From SXOA01 sp046593355 (GTDB lineage: Bacteria > Planctomycetota > Planctomycetia > Pirellulales > Pirellulaceae): a stretch of 64,000 nucleotides of DNA. Below the pieces are notes generated by a model, which worked only from the letters and a program-made list of their open reading frames with translations, was not told where the DNA came from and ran no database searches. Numbering within the stretch: the stretch's first letter is position 1; each line of letters opens with the position of its first letter. Of this stretch, positions 17,438 to 26,183 are shown in pieces. The stretch is taken from the NCBI GenBank assembly GCA_046593355.1, contig JBKJNY010000193.1:8092-72091 (forward strand). The letters are read 5' to 3'. The position numbers and the translations under genes were made by a program.

Positions 17438-19078
17438 CTACGGCAATTCATAGCACGCCGCTTCTTCGCCATTGCGAACGAGCAGCAGCTTGCCGGTGAG
17501 GCAGAGGTTATTCCAGGTCTTGCCCCGGAGGGCCTGGATCTTGCCGAGCTCGCGGTAAGCCTCGGGGTCGGCAGCCACTAGGACCAATTCGCCGGATTCG
17601 CCGAGGACCAGAATTTTATCGCCGACGCCGAGAACCTGGCCGTGGCCGTAGCGGCCGCGCTTCCAGGCGGGTTGAAGAGTGGCAGTTTCGACGCACTCCA
17701 GCACGCCGTCGGAGAGGCCATAGGCGTGCTGGCCGATGAGGGTGACGTTGGTAAATTTCGTCTTGAGCACCCGCTTGTTCTGTTTCAGCGACGTTACTTG
17801 CCATTTTCCTGCCGCGAGCTTCACCGAAATCAGCTCCGCGCCGCTGCCGTAGCCTTTGCTGAGCAGGATCCGGTCATCCGCGAGGACGTGCGCCTGCGAA
17901 GTGCTGGCCGGACCGTTGCTCTGGCCTGGCCATGCGTGCGACCACAGCTCTTGGCCCGTTTTGATGTCGTTGCCGGTAACCGTGTTCTCGTTCACGATCA
18001 CAATCTGCCGCACGCCCCCGAGCGTGGCGATGCTGGGGGAGGCATAGCTGATCTGTCGCTCGCCCCCTTCCCAGGCGACTTTGCCTGAGTCGGCCTCATA
18101 CGCGATCAGCGATTTCGACTTTCCCAGCGGACCACCAGCAGGAGCTACCACGAGACCATCGACAATCAGCGGTGAGCCGGCCCTGCCCCACATGACAATC
18201 TCTTCCGCCGGCGTTTGCTGCAGCCCGTAGCGATCCAGCAGATCATCTTTCCACAGCAATTTGCCGGTCGCCCCGTCCAGGCAGCGGAGAACGCCGGTGG
18301 CCCCGAGCGCGAAAACCTTGCCGTCTTGGATCGTCGGCGTGGACCGCGGACCGATGCCGCCCAGCACATTTTCATGGCGAGCCGGGATGCTATGTCCCCA
18401 AACGGGCTTTCCCGTCGCAACTTCGTAGCAAGTGACCCATTCGTCATCGCCGCGCTGCTCCAGCGTCACAGCGTAGCCGTTTCGGACACTGAATGCCGAC
18501 CAGCCCGCGCCGATTTTCCGCCGCCAGACTTCCTTCGGGGGAGTCGCGTTCCAGTCGTCCGCCAGTTGCGGGCCGGAAAGATAGTTGTTGCGGTTCGGGC
18601 CGAGGAACTGCGGAAAATCGTCAGGCGTGGTAGTAGCCAGGTCAATCTTCGTCGCCTTAGCCTCCGTAGTCACCTTGCCGAGCGTGGCGTCGGCTCTCTT
18701 AGCGCCCCGGGGTGCCCAACTGGGCAACATGTTTCCCGTCACCGCCACGATCTCGAAGAAATACAGAAACACGGCGATCGACGCCGGCACCGCCAGGAAC
18801 GTCAGCAGCCGCACCAGACCGGCATAGCTGCTGCGGAAGACGAACCAGAGGAAGAAAGTCAAAGAGGCGATGAACCCCAAGATCAACGTCGACAGGTTCA
18901 TGAACGCGTCATCGAACATCGGCGCGCGGCGGGCGATCACCTCCTGGAACAGGCGCGTTACCAGGATCGTCAGCAGGCAGGCAACGATGATGAACGACGA
19001 AACCTTGCCGGGAAAATAGCGCGGCGGCTTGGGAAACGGAGGGGTTGGGGGCTTAGGTTTCGGCTTGCCTTCAGTCAT
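17438..19078 (-). CDS. Membrane-anchored PQQ-binding-like beta-propeller protein
   Basis: The 546-residue protein has a Pro/Lys-rich cytoplasmic start (KPKPKPPTPPFPKPP). Three membrane helices follow between about residues 25 and 120: SSFIIVACLLTILVTRLF, LSTLILGFIASLTFFLWFVF and LLTFLAVPASIAVFLYFFEI. The rest is a propeller with blades carrying the pattern of CLDGATGKLLWKDD, YEADSGKVAWEG and YEVATGKPVWG, starting at FPQFLGPNRNNYLSGPQ. The propeller should face the periplasm. It follows the PVC heme protein gene on the same strand by 132 bp, so co-transcription and a shared redox role are possible (inference). Confidence 0.8.
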   Translation of the reverse strand: MTEGKPKPKPPTPPFPKPPRYFPGKVSSFIIVACLLTILVTRLFQEVIARRAPMFDDAFMNLSTLILGFIASLTFFLWFVFRSSYAGLVRLLTFLAVPASIAVFLYFFEIVAVTGNMLPSWAPRGAKRADATLGKVTTEAKATKIDLATTTPDDFPQFLGPNRNNYLSGPQLADDWNATPPKEVWRRKIGAGWSAFSVRNGYAVTLEQRGDDEWVTCYEVATGKPVWGHSIPARHENVLGGIGPRSTPTIQDGKVFALGATGVLRCLDGATGKLLWKDDLLDRYGLQQTPAEEIVMWGRAGSPLIVDGLVVAPAGGPLGKSKSLIAYEADSGKVAWEGGERQISYASPSIATLGGVRQIVIVNENTVTGNDIKTGQELWSHAWPGQSNGPASTSQAHVLADDRILLSKGYGSGAELISVKLAAGKWQVTSLKQNKRVLKTKFTNVTLIGQHAYGLSDGVLECVETATLQPAWKRGRYGHGQVLGVGDKILVLGESGELVLVAADPEAYRELGKIQALRGKTWNNLCLTGKLLLVRNGEEAACYELP

Positions 19079-19113
19079 GGATTCTTCTGCCTCTTTCGGT
19101 ATCCTCCCCTCCT

Positions 19114-19180
19114 ATTTTCTTACCAACCATCTTCTTGCCAAACCAAAGGGCGGCGGCAAGAAAATGGTTGGCAAGAAAAT
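19114..19180. repeat. Inverted repeat between two same-strand genes
   Basis: Arms 19114-19130 (ATTTTCTTACCAACCAT) and 19164-19180 (ATGGTTGGCAAGAAAAT) match at 16 of 17 positions. A second inner pair (TTCTTGCC, 19132-19139, with GGCAAGAA, 19155-19162) extends the stem. It lies between the PVC heme protein gene and the propeller gene, where it could reduce read-through. Confidence 0.65.
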
Positions 19181-19210
19181 GAAGAAGGTGAAGAAGATTA
19201 GTTTCTTCGA

Positions 19211-22200
19211 CTATTTTACGCTCTGGACCGTTTTGAGATAGGAGTACAGATCGGCCAAATCCAGGTCGGATACATCATTGAGCAGCCCGCTGGGCATCAG
19301 GGAAACCCGGCCTTTCTTCATCGACAGAATCTCATCTCCCGCGATGCGAATGGTCGTGTCCGGCGTGGTCTGCACGAGGGTGGCGTCGGGAGATTCATAG
19401 ACAATCAAGCCGCTGTAGACCTTCCCCGCGCTGGTGGCGATCTGCGTGGTCTGATAGGGCGGCGCGACTTCCTTGTGCGGATCCAAAATCGATCCAAACA
19501 AGTCCTCTCGCGAGAATCTCGCCGCGGCACCCGCCAGGTTCGGCCCCAGCGGGCCGCTTCCCGCATGACACTTGTGACACGCCTTCTTCTGAAACACCGC
19601 CAGCCCCCGCTGCTCATCCCCACCGGCCCAATCCACCTTCTTCAGCCGCGCCAGCCATTCCTCCGCCGTCGCATCCCCAAAACCGGCGACTTTCTTGGCG
19701 ATGGCCGGATGCTCCTTCTCCAGCCAATCGAACCAGGGCTTGTAGGTAGCGAGGAGTTTTTTCTGGTCTTTGGGCTCTTCGATTTGGAAGTCCTGGCCTG
19801 TCCAGGTTTGGAGAAGGCCCGCGAGCCCCTCGCGAGTGGATTTATTGTCGGTTGTAGAGCAGTTTTGGCGAAGAGCGGAAAATGCAATGGCGAGGTCCGC
19901 GGACTTTCCCTCGCCACCTAGCTTGGTCAGCGCTTCTGCGGCGGATTCAACAACATTCGGTTGAACCGAGGAAATGCCTTCCAAAAATTTCTCCCGATCT
20001 TCAAATTTGGGCGTTTGTGCCAGCCCTCGCACAATCGCGCCGCGTAGGGCGATATTCGCCCAAGCCTCGCGCAGCTTTTCAAATGATTCCTCCTCCGGTA
20101 GTTCGGCGAATTCCGTGATTAGCTCTTCCGACCAACGATGGATGGGATCGTTAATTTCGTTTTCGTCCCCGATCATGACCATGTGAGCTCGAATGCCCTC
20201 TTCTTTGAGCTCCTTTGGCAGTCGACTGACGATGAGCGTCTGCCAGGGGTAGCCAAATTCGATGTCCGTCAAGATTTCTGTCGGCAACTTCGTATCGCGC
20301 CGGAAGAGCTCGGCGGTCACTTCACTCACTCGAACCGGCCAGTTTCGGCTCAGCGTCGCTCCGCGGGGAAAGCAAGTCAGCAAGCCCTTGGCCGTTCGGA
20401 GTGTTGCCGCGTCACTCCGTGATCCTGGTATGCGCGACAGGACAATCAGCATGTGCAGTTGCCGCTCTGTCCCCACTTCGCCGCTGGAAACGAGCCAATC
20501 GGTGAGACGATCCACGAGCGTTTCGTCCTCCACTTCCAGCATGGCTAACAGGCGGCCCAGTTCCAAGTTGACCTTGCGGTCAAACGACGGAAACTGGCCG
20601 GCTAGCTTCTGGCCCCATTGCTTGCGAATGGATTGCAACTCTTCGGGGCCGGCATTGGTGGAATATCCGGCGTACACATCGGCGGCCATCTGCCGTGCAT
20701 TGATGTCGCCCAAGGAAAGCTGCATCAGGCGGATGGCTTCGAGTCGCCGGTCCGGCATCGCCGCCAAGAGAAATAGCTCGGCTGCCTGAGAGAAGTACGC
20801 CGTCGTTAGTTCGCCGCGGTAGTGGAGACGCCACAGTTCATCGACGGAGGAGCGAGATCGCTCTTCCCTGAACGCGGCGAGCGCTCGGAGATAGGCATGT
20901 AGGGCCACGTTGTTTTCGCGCCCGGTAGCTGAATCGCCCCAATTCCAGTTAAAGTTGGCCAGTTTCTTCCTCGCGCCGTCGTCTTGGCCTGCGACGAGGC
21001 GAGAAACCAGATTCCAATAGCCGGCGTCGTTGTGCGATATGCGACCCAGGAGCGCGGCCACCTCGGCATGATGCGGAGACTGAGCAAGGGACCAGAGCGA
21101 CCTCCGGGCCACGTCTTCATCGTCATGATTCTTGAGGATCGGGGCCGCTTCCTCGCTGGTGAGAGCGCCGAACTGTTCCGTAACGGCCTCAATGGCCCGC
21201 AGTCGCTCTGCTCGCGGACGCTTCTGATCGAGGGCCGCACCGACCAATGCCTCGCGGCCGACCCGGTCAGCCGCTGCTAACCAAACGTGCCGAGACCAGG
21301 CGGCTTGCGGCTGCTGGGCTCTCAGGACGGTCAGAAGATGGTCGCCCTGAGTATCGGGCGGTTCCCCGGGCTTGGTCCAGGCAATTCGGAATACGCTGCC
21401 GCGTGTTCCTCGCCCGCCAACGGCGACAAACATATCGCCATTGGGTCCAACCGCCAAATCGACGGGGGCGAAGCCGGTTTCGCCAGTGGTTTCCAGAAAC
21501 TCTCGCCGGACGTGAGGGATCCTACAGACGTCCAACGGCAGATTGAATCGATACACCTTGCCCAGCGTCCAGCAACAGGAGAATACGTTACCGCGGTATG
21601 CCTCCGGAAACTGCGTATGCCTATAAACCACCACTCCCGTCGGGCTGCCGCGGCCGATTTCGCACAGGCGGGGGGCGACGTCGGGGAAGTAGGCGGGGCG
21701 GTTCCAGCTTCGCTGGTGGCCTTGCAGAACCCAGCCGTGGTGCATTCCTTCGGCGACGTCGAAGAGGCGGGTGGGGGCGTACCAGGGGAGGTGGTGGTCC
21801 CGCTCGCCGTCGCTATCGACAGTGAAGAGCTGGCCGAAGGCGTTGAAGTCGAGGTCGTAAATGTTGCGAAAGCCGTGGGCGAAGATTTCCGAATTCTTGC
21901 CGTCGGGGGAGAAGCGGAGGATCGCCCCGGCTTCGGGTTTCTTTACGGGGGAAGTCGGCAGCGTGGCATGGGCGGCCGTTACGCCGGCATCGTTGCCGCA
22001 GGCGACATAAATCCAGCCGTCGGGGCCGAGCGCGACGCCGTTCGCGCCGTGCTCGGAGTGCTTGAGCGTAGACCAGATTTCGGGCTCGCCGTCGGCGACT
22101 CCGTCCCCATCTTTGTCTCGCAGCTTCATCAGGCTGTTGTCGCCGGTGCAGATCAAGTCGTCGCCGACAAAGACCATGCCGTGCGCGCCACTGGCGGGCT

Positions 22201-22474
22201 TGCTGGAGAAGAGAGTTGCCCGGTCGGCTTTGCCATCCTTGTCGTCGTCGTGCAGGATTTTCACGTAACCCGCTCCGGCGACGACGATGCGGCCGTGGCT
22301 GTCGATGGTCATGGAATAGATGTCGTGGGCCAACTCGTCGCCGGCGAAGAGGGAGACTTCAAAGCCTTCGGGGGCTTTGATGCCGAGGGCGGCGCTTTCG
22401 TCGGCGGCGGGGGACGTTTCGCACAACAGAAACGCGCAGACGGCGAAATATCGGAGGAGAACCGAGCGGCGCAT
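19211..22474 (-). CDS. PVC-type heme-binding, dehydrogenase-like secreted protein
   Basis: The 1087-residue protein starts MRRSVLLRYFAVCAFLLCETSPAAD with a signal peptide. The N-terminal third is a propeller of the membrane-bound dehydrogenase type (APEGFEVSLFAGDELAHDIYSMT, HGMVFVGDDLICTGDNSL, GPDGWIYVACGND, NAFGQLFTVDSDGE). The middle is helical and HEAT-like. The C-terminus has a c-type heme site, CHKCHAGSGPLGPNL, within the PVC-specific heme-binding domain. This architecture is abundant in planctomycetes and verrucomicrobia and is thought to act in periplasmic sugar or polyol oxidation; the substrate is unknown. The start is taken at ATG 22474 for the signal peptide, since a longer frame begins at 22516. 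Confidence 0.88.
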   Translation of the reverse strand: MRRSVLLRYFAVCAFLLCETSPAADESAALGIKAPEGFEVSLFAGDELAHDIYSMTIDSHGRIVVAGAGYVKILHDDDKDGKADRATLFSSKPASGAHGMVFVGDDLICTGDNSLMKLRDKDGDGVADGEPEIWSTLKHSEHGANGVALGPDGWIYVACGNDAGVTAAHATLPTSPVKKPEAGAILRFSPDGKNSEIFAHGFRNIYDLDFNAFGQLFTVDSDGERDHHLPWYAPTRLFDVAEGMHHGWVLQGHQRSWNRPAYFPDVAPRLCEIGRGSPTGVVVYRHTQFPEAYRGNVFSCCWTLGKVYRFNLPLDVCRIPHVRREFLETTGETGFAPVDLAVGPNGDMFVAVGGRGTRGSVFRIAWTKPGEPPDTQGDHLLTVLRAQQPQAAWSRHVWLAAADRVGREALVGAALDQKRPRAERLRAIEAVTEQFGALTSEEAAPILKNHDDEDVARRSLWSLAQSPHHAEVAALLGRISHNDAGYWNLVSRLVAGQDDGARKKLANFNWNWGDSATGRENNVALHAYLRALAAFREERSRSSVDELWRLHYRGELTTAYFSQAAELFLLAAMPDRRLEAIRLMQLSLGDINARQMAADVYAGYSTNAGPEELQSIRKQWGQKLAGQFPSFDRKVNLELGRLLAMLEVEDETLVDRLTDWLVSSGEVGTERQLHMLIVLSRIPGSRSDAATLRTAKGLLTCFPRGATLSRNWPVRVSEVTAELFRRDTKLPTEILTDIEFGYPWQTLIVSRLPKELKEEGIRAHMVMIGDENEINDPIHRWSEELITEFAELPEEESFEKLREAWANIALRGAIVRGLAQTPKFEDREKFLEGISSVQPNVVESAAEALTKLGGEGKSADLAIAFSALRQNCSTTDNKSTREGLAGLLQTWTGQDFQIEEPKDQKKLLATYKPWFDWLEKEHPAIAKKVAGFGDATAEEWLARLKKVDWAGGDEQRGLAVFQKKACHKCHAGSGPLGPNLAGAAARFSREDLFGSILDPHKEVAPPYQTTQIATSAGKVYSGLIVYESPDATLVQTTPDTTIRIAGDEILSMKKGRVSLMPSGLLNDVSDLDLADLYSYLKTVQSVK

Positions 22475-22534
22475 GGAGGAATCTCGGACGAAAGGGCAAG
22501 GAGATTGCCCCGTCATTGTAATCCAAGACTAATG

Positions 22535-22605
22535 TAGCCGGCACACTCCGTGTGCCGGAGCCGCGTTTCAGAAAAGCCTCGCTCACGGAGTGAGCGGACT
22601 ACTTT
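22535..22605. repeat. 70-bp element with two constant-loop hairpins (copy 1)
   Basis: Hairpin CCGGCACA-CTCCG-TGTGCCGG (22538-22558) and hairpin CGCTCA-CGGAG-TGAGCG (22580-22596) are joined by a spacer containing GTTTC. The whole resembles 62319-62389 closely, both beginning TAGCCG and ending GAGCGGACTACTTT. It overlaps the stop codon of the minus-strand lipoprotein gene (22599-22601). Confidence 0.82.
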
Positions 22606-23243
22606 GCGAACGAAAGGCCGACGCTATAGCCCGGTCGGTGGCGATGGTGGCCGTGGTGATAGCCGAAGTGGGGCGGCGGCGAACCCCAACACGAGCCGTA
22701 GTACGGATGTGGGGCGTATACGCGCTCTTGAATGATGACCGGCGAAGGGCCGGGAGCGTTGGTCCTGGCCGTTTGCGGGCCGGGCGATGTTTGCATGGCC
22801 TTGAGCACGTTGTCGCTGACTCCCTGGTTCCGCAGAGTAATCAAGTCGTTGACCTGCGGCGGCTGGGCGACCCCGTGAGCGCGAATGTGCGTGGCAATCA
22901 CTTCGTCGCTGAGACCGGCCTGCGTCATGGCGACGACATCTTCCGGCGTCACGGCGGCAGCCATCTGCCGGCCCATGCGAGCTTCGACTTCGGCCCGGTT
23001 ACGGGCCACGTCTTCATCAATGCCCTCTCCGATTGCGTTGCCGGTAATCGCGCCGACCGCGGTTCCGATGAGTGCGCCCGCCACAGGGTTGCCGCTTCGC
23101 TGGCCAATCGCCGCGCCAGTGCCAGCGCCGACTAAGCCGCCAAAGAGCGCTCCCTTGTCTCCATAACTCGTCGACCGGCAGCCGGTCGAGAAGCTGGCAA
23201 CAAGTGCGGCGGCAAGGAGCAATCCAAAGACACGACGGAACAT
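22599..23243 (-). CDS. Probable lipoprotein with glycine-zipper region
   Basis: The 214-residue protein begins MFRRVFGLLLAAALVASFST and then GC, a lipoprotein-like signal with Cys as probable first mature residue (the lipobox FSTGC is imperfect). Residues ~35-75 form a glycine zipper (GALFGGLVGAGTGAAIGQ, GALIGTAVGAITGNAIG), as in outer-membrane-associated proteins. After that come two short helical units with the pattern VVAMTQAGLSDEVIATHI and LITLRNQGVSDNVLKAMQ. The C-terminus is His/Tyr/Gly-rich. Location is probably the outer membrane or periplasm. The stop codon lies inside a dispersed repeat, so the last residues may have been changed by its arrival. Confidence 0.75.
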   Translation of the reverse strand: MFRRVFGLLLAAALVASFSTGCRSTSYGDKGALFGGLVGAGTGAAIGQRSGNPVAGALIGTAVGAITGNAIGEGIDEDVARNRAEVEARMGRQMAAAVTPEDVVAMTQAGLSDEVIATHIRAHGVAQPPQVNDLITLRNQGVSDNVLKAMQTSPGPQTARTNAPGPSPVIIQERVYAPHPYYGSCWGSPPPHFGYHHGHHRHRPGYSVGLSFAK

Positions 23244-23398
23244 CGGGCACCTAAGGGAAACGAACGAGTTCACTACCATCTATATCGGCCGCTGCGGGCG
23301 GCGGGAGATAGTCGTAAGAATCGCCAGGCGCGTCAAGATGATCCGGATGTGCCCGCTGCGCCGCTAGCAAGCTCACGCTGGCGGCTGCATGTTCACCG

Positions 23399-24616
23399 TT
23401 ACTTCTTCGGTTCCACCGGCTTCTTCGCTTGGAAAGCATCCCACTTGCGAAAAGCGGCGGTCCGCTGCTCGTCGTTTTCAAAGCCGACGGTCAGGTAAGC
23501 GGTGGAAAGCGGCTCATTGCCGATTTGGCTTTCTGGGAAAGTGAAATAGTCCTTGAGCTCCTGCCGGGTCATCAGCACGGCGGCGGCGAGTGCGGAATCC
23601 CGGACTTGAACTTCGCGGCGGACGCCTCGGGAGGGCGTCGTGGCCAGCAGCGTGTTATCGGTGAACAGCTTTTCGAGCGCGGCCAGATGCGACTTGTCGC
23701 CGAACTTCGCCACCAGCAGCATGGCGTATTGAATGGTGAACCGAACTCGGCCGGGAGCTTCCAGCACTTTCAGCGCCGGCGCGAGTCCCTGTTTCAAGTT
23801 GTACTGAACCGCGATGTTCATCGCTTGCTGAGCGGCGGACCCTTCCGCGCGGGCGATGACCGCTCCGAGCAGCCTCCTCGCCATCGCGGACGTTTCTTCG
23901 GCCCGCTTATCGATGGCTCCACTGGGAACAGCCGCCGCGAGGAGCGCCGGCACGCGGCCCAGTTGCAGCAGCAGCGCGATCGAATTCGAGGAGGGTTTGA
24001 CGTCCGGCTCGCCGGCCACAAAGAGAACGGCGGCAATCTGACCCAGCGGCAACGACGCGCCCTCCCGATTCAGCCGATTCTGCTCCTCGGCGAGCGCCAA
24101 CGCTCGCTTGCCCAGCAGGTCAGTCGCCTGGCGGGGGTCCGCATCGAGGTGGGCCAGGAGTTCCCCTTCCGCCCGCTGCATCTCCACGAATAGGCCACGC
24201 GTGACGGGGGTATTGCCGTGAGCGGCTTTGAACCGAGGCCAGGATGGGAGCGACCTGTCTTCGGGACTATCGAGCGAGGCGAGGAAGATCGTGAGCCGGC
24301 GATTGAGATCATTCTGGCGAATGACCGAGAGAACCTTTTCCGCCCGGTAGCGAATTTCGCGGTCGCCGTCGCGGGTCGCATCTTCCAAGGCCTGGTAGGC
24401 GGGAAGACCAATCTTGGCGAGCTTCTCGCCCGCCGATTTGCGGACAGCGAACTTGGCGTCCCCGAGCTGCCCAATCAGAGCCTTCACATCCGTGGCTCCA
24501 CTCCGCTCCGCCGGCGAAGCGACATCTCCAACGGCCGGCTCCAGAAACAACAGGCTCAGGGCTGTACTCAGAGCCAGCGATGCAATGGACCCAGTGAACC
24601 TGAAGCGGGATGACAT
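23399..24616 (-). CDS. Secreted protein with HEAT-like N-terminal repeats
   Basis: The ATG at 24616 is preceded by a strong ribosome-binding site (AGGAGGAAGTG then ATG), which settles the start. The 405-residue protein has a signal peptide (IASLALSTALSLLFLEPAVGD). Residues ~45-100 contain HEAT-like helices (DVKALIGQLGDAKFAVRKSAGEKL, IGLPAYQALEDATRDGDREIRYRAEKVL). The rest is helical and resembles no enzyme I can name, with a final DYFTFPESQIGNEPLSTAYLTVGF. Likely a periplasmic scaffold. It shares orientation with the lipoprotein gene but is separated from it by about 155 bp. Confidence 0.72.
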   Translation of the reverse strand: MSSRFRFTGSIASLALSTALSLLFLEPAVGDVASPAERSGATDVKALIGQLGDAKFAVRKSAGEKLAKIGLPAYQALEDATRDGDREIRYRAEKVLSVIRQNDLNRRLTIFLASLDSPEDRSLPSWPRFKAAHGNTPVTRGLFVEMQRAEGELLAHLDADPRQATDLLGKRALALAEEQNRLNREGASLPLGQIAAVLFVAGEPDVKPSSNSIALLLQLGRVPALLAAAVPSGAIDKRAEETSAMARRLLGAVIARAEGSAAQQAMNIAVQYNLKQGLAPALKVLEAPGRVRFTIQYAMLLVAKFGDKSHLAALEKLFTDNTLLATTPSRGVRREVQVRDSALAAAVLMTRQELKDYFTFPESQIGNEPLSTAYLTVGFENDEQRTAAFRKWDAFQAKKPVEPKK

Positions 24617-25012
24617 CACTTCCTCCTGCGCGGGGTGAGCCGACGCGCAGGCTATTGTAAACCGAAATCCAACCTCCGTTGAGAGCAACCTGAAACGCCG
24701 ACCAACCGCAGCGTCGGCGAGAAAAAAGCCTTGCCTAATGTGAAACCTTGCCGATTCTGAGGTTTATGACGAGCTGGACACTTGGGAAATGGAACTATTG
24801 CGGTTGCATAGTTCTTGTGCAACTCCTAGCCTGCCACATTCTTTGGCGGGACTGCCGAAGAATTCTGCATGGGTTCCGAGAAGTGCGTAACTGCAAGCAG
24901 TGCAAGCACATCGGTGCTGGCCTTTGCCGGCCGTCCTATGTTTCTGTCGAGTTTGCGGCCGCCGGTGCCGCAGGAAGAACTGTCATCCAGGAAATCGGGA
25001 AGGATCCAAGCC
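24617..25012. other. Divergent intergenic region without a recognised gene
   Basis: About 400 bp between the divergent HEAT-like and RHH genes. It must include both promoters. A short frame from 24869 continues into the RHH gene in frame, but it lacks family similarity and a good ribosome-binding site. No inverted repeats or RNA-like structure stood out. Confidence 0.5.
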
Positions 25013-25441
25013 ATGGAAGCTACTGTCACCGCCCCCACCGCCACCCCCATTCTCAATCAGGAGGAACGCTGCCAAACGGTCTGCCGCATTGCGAACGAAA
25101 CCTTTGGCAAGACCAAGGATTGGCTCGCCTTCTTCCGGGAAATCCTGGGAGTGAACGGCTTGGTCCGTCGCCTCTATCCCACCCCCGAGGAGATGGCGGC
25201 CTTTGAGAAGACGGCGGAATACGCGGAAATCCAGAAGATGGTAAAACGCCTGCGGGACAAGCCGGCTGCCCAGCAGGATGGGCAGGAGATTACACGGGTG
25301 ATCACCGTCCGCCTTCCCGCCAGCGTGCATGAGTTCCTGAAAGCCGAGGCCCACGACCGCAAAACGAGCATCAACCAGCTTTGCATCAGCAAGCTGCTGC
25401 AAGTGATGGAGGGAGAAACGGTATCCGAGGAAGCGGCGTAG
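25013..25441 (+). CDS. Small protein with helical module and ribbon-helix-helix domain
   Basis: The 142-residue protein starts MEATVTAPTATPILNQEERC. Residues ~30-85 are helical (KDWLAFFREILGVNGLVRR, then LYPTPEEMAAFEKTAEYAEI). Residues ~94-131 read as a ribbon-helix-helix fold of the Arc/HicB-C type: strand TRVITVRLP, helix ASVHEFLKAEAHDRK, helix SINQLCISKLLQ. Such domains bind operator DNA as dimers and are common in antitoxins, but no toxin gene is adjacent; rnpB follows on the opposite strand. Residues ~33-132 are nearly identical (about 86% by eye count) to the C-terminus of the SEFIR protein at 42490-43761. Function unknown; a DNA-binding regulator is the best guess. Confidence 0.72.
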   Translation: MEATVTAPTATPILNQEERCQTVCRIANETFGKTKDWLAFFREILGVNGLVRRLYPTPEEMAAFEKTAEYAEIQKMVKRLRDKPAAQQDGQEITRVITVRLPASVHEFLKAEAHDRKTSINQLCISKLLQVMEGETVSEEAA

Positions 25442-25450
25442 AGACGCAAA

Positions 25451-25506
25451 GCTTAGCCCCCGCGTCCACGCGGGGGGAGAGCACCGCGTGGACGCGGTGG
25501 CTAAGC
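25451..25506. repeat. Large palindrome between the RHH gene and rnpB
   Basis: GCTTAGCC at 25451 pairs with GGCTAAGC ending at 25506. Inside are two smaller hairpins, CCGCG-TCCA-CGCGG and CCGCG-TGGA-CGCGG, whose loops are complementary. It is followed on the + strand by A6 (25507-25512), which is the T-run after rnpB on the minus strand. It lies between convergent genes and may help end both transcripts. Confidence 0.75.
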
Positions 25507-25512
25507 AAAAAA

Positions 25513-25945
<433 letters not shown>

Positions 25946-26002
25946 ACGTTCCACGATAGCGGAAAGACAGCGGTTTGGGGCTGGGGGTTCGGGGGAAACG
26001 AA

Positions 26003-26093
26003 AGCGGAGGTCGGAAAGCGGAAAGCGGCTGAAGGCGCGACAGCAATTGCTAGCAACTCCCCGCTTTCCGCTTTCCGCTTTCCGACCTCCGCT
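26003..26093. repeat. 26-bp perfect inverted repeat upstream of rnpB
   Basis: Arms 26003-26028 and 26068-26093 are exact reverse complements built from GGAAAGC/GCTTTCC units, with an extra tandem GCTTTCC at 26062-26068 and another after 26091. It lies in the 238-bp region between the divergent rnpB and POTRA-protein genes, so it is close to at least one promoter. Confidence 0.75.
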
Positions 26094-26183
26094 TTCCGAC
26101 ACAACTCGCCTTGCCCCCTTCGGGCACTTTCGGTATTTCTACGCCCCCGGAAAGCTTGTCCCCGCACCAGGCACACCGATTTT

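Noticed and set aside
25946..26183. Possible second small RNA from the GGAAAGC/GCTTTCC inverted repeat
   Set aside because: The stem is perfect but lacks a T-run and recognisable promoter; it is listed only as a repeat.
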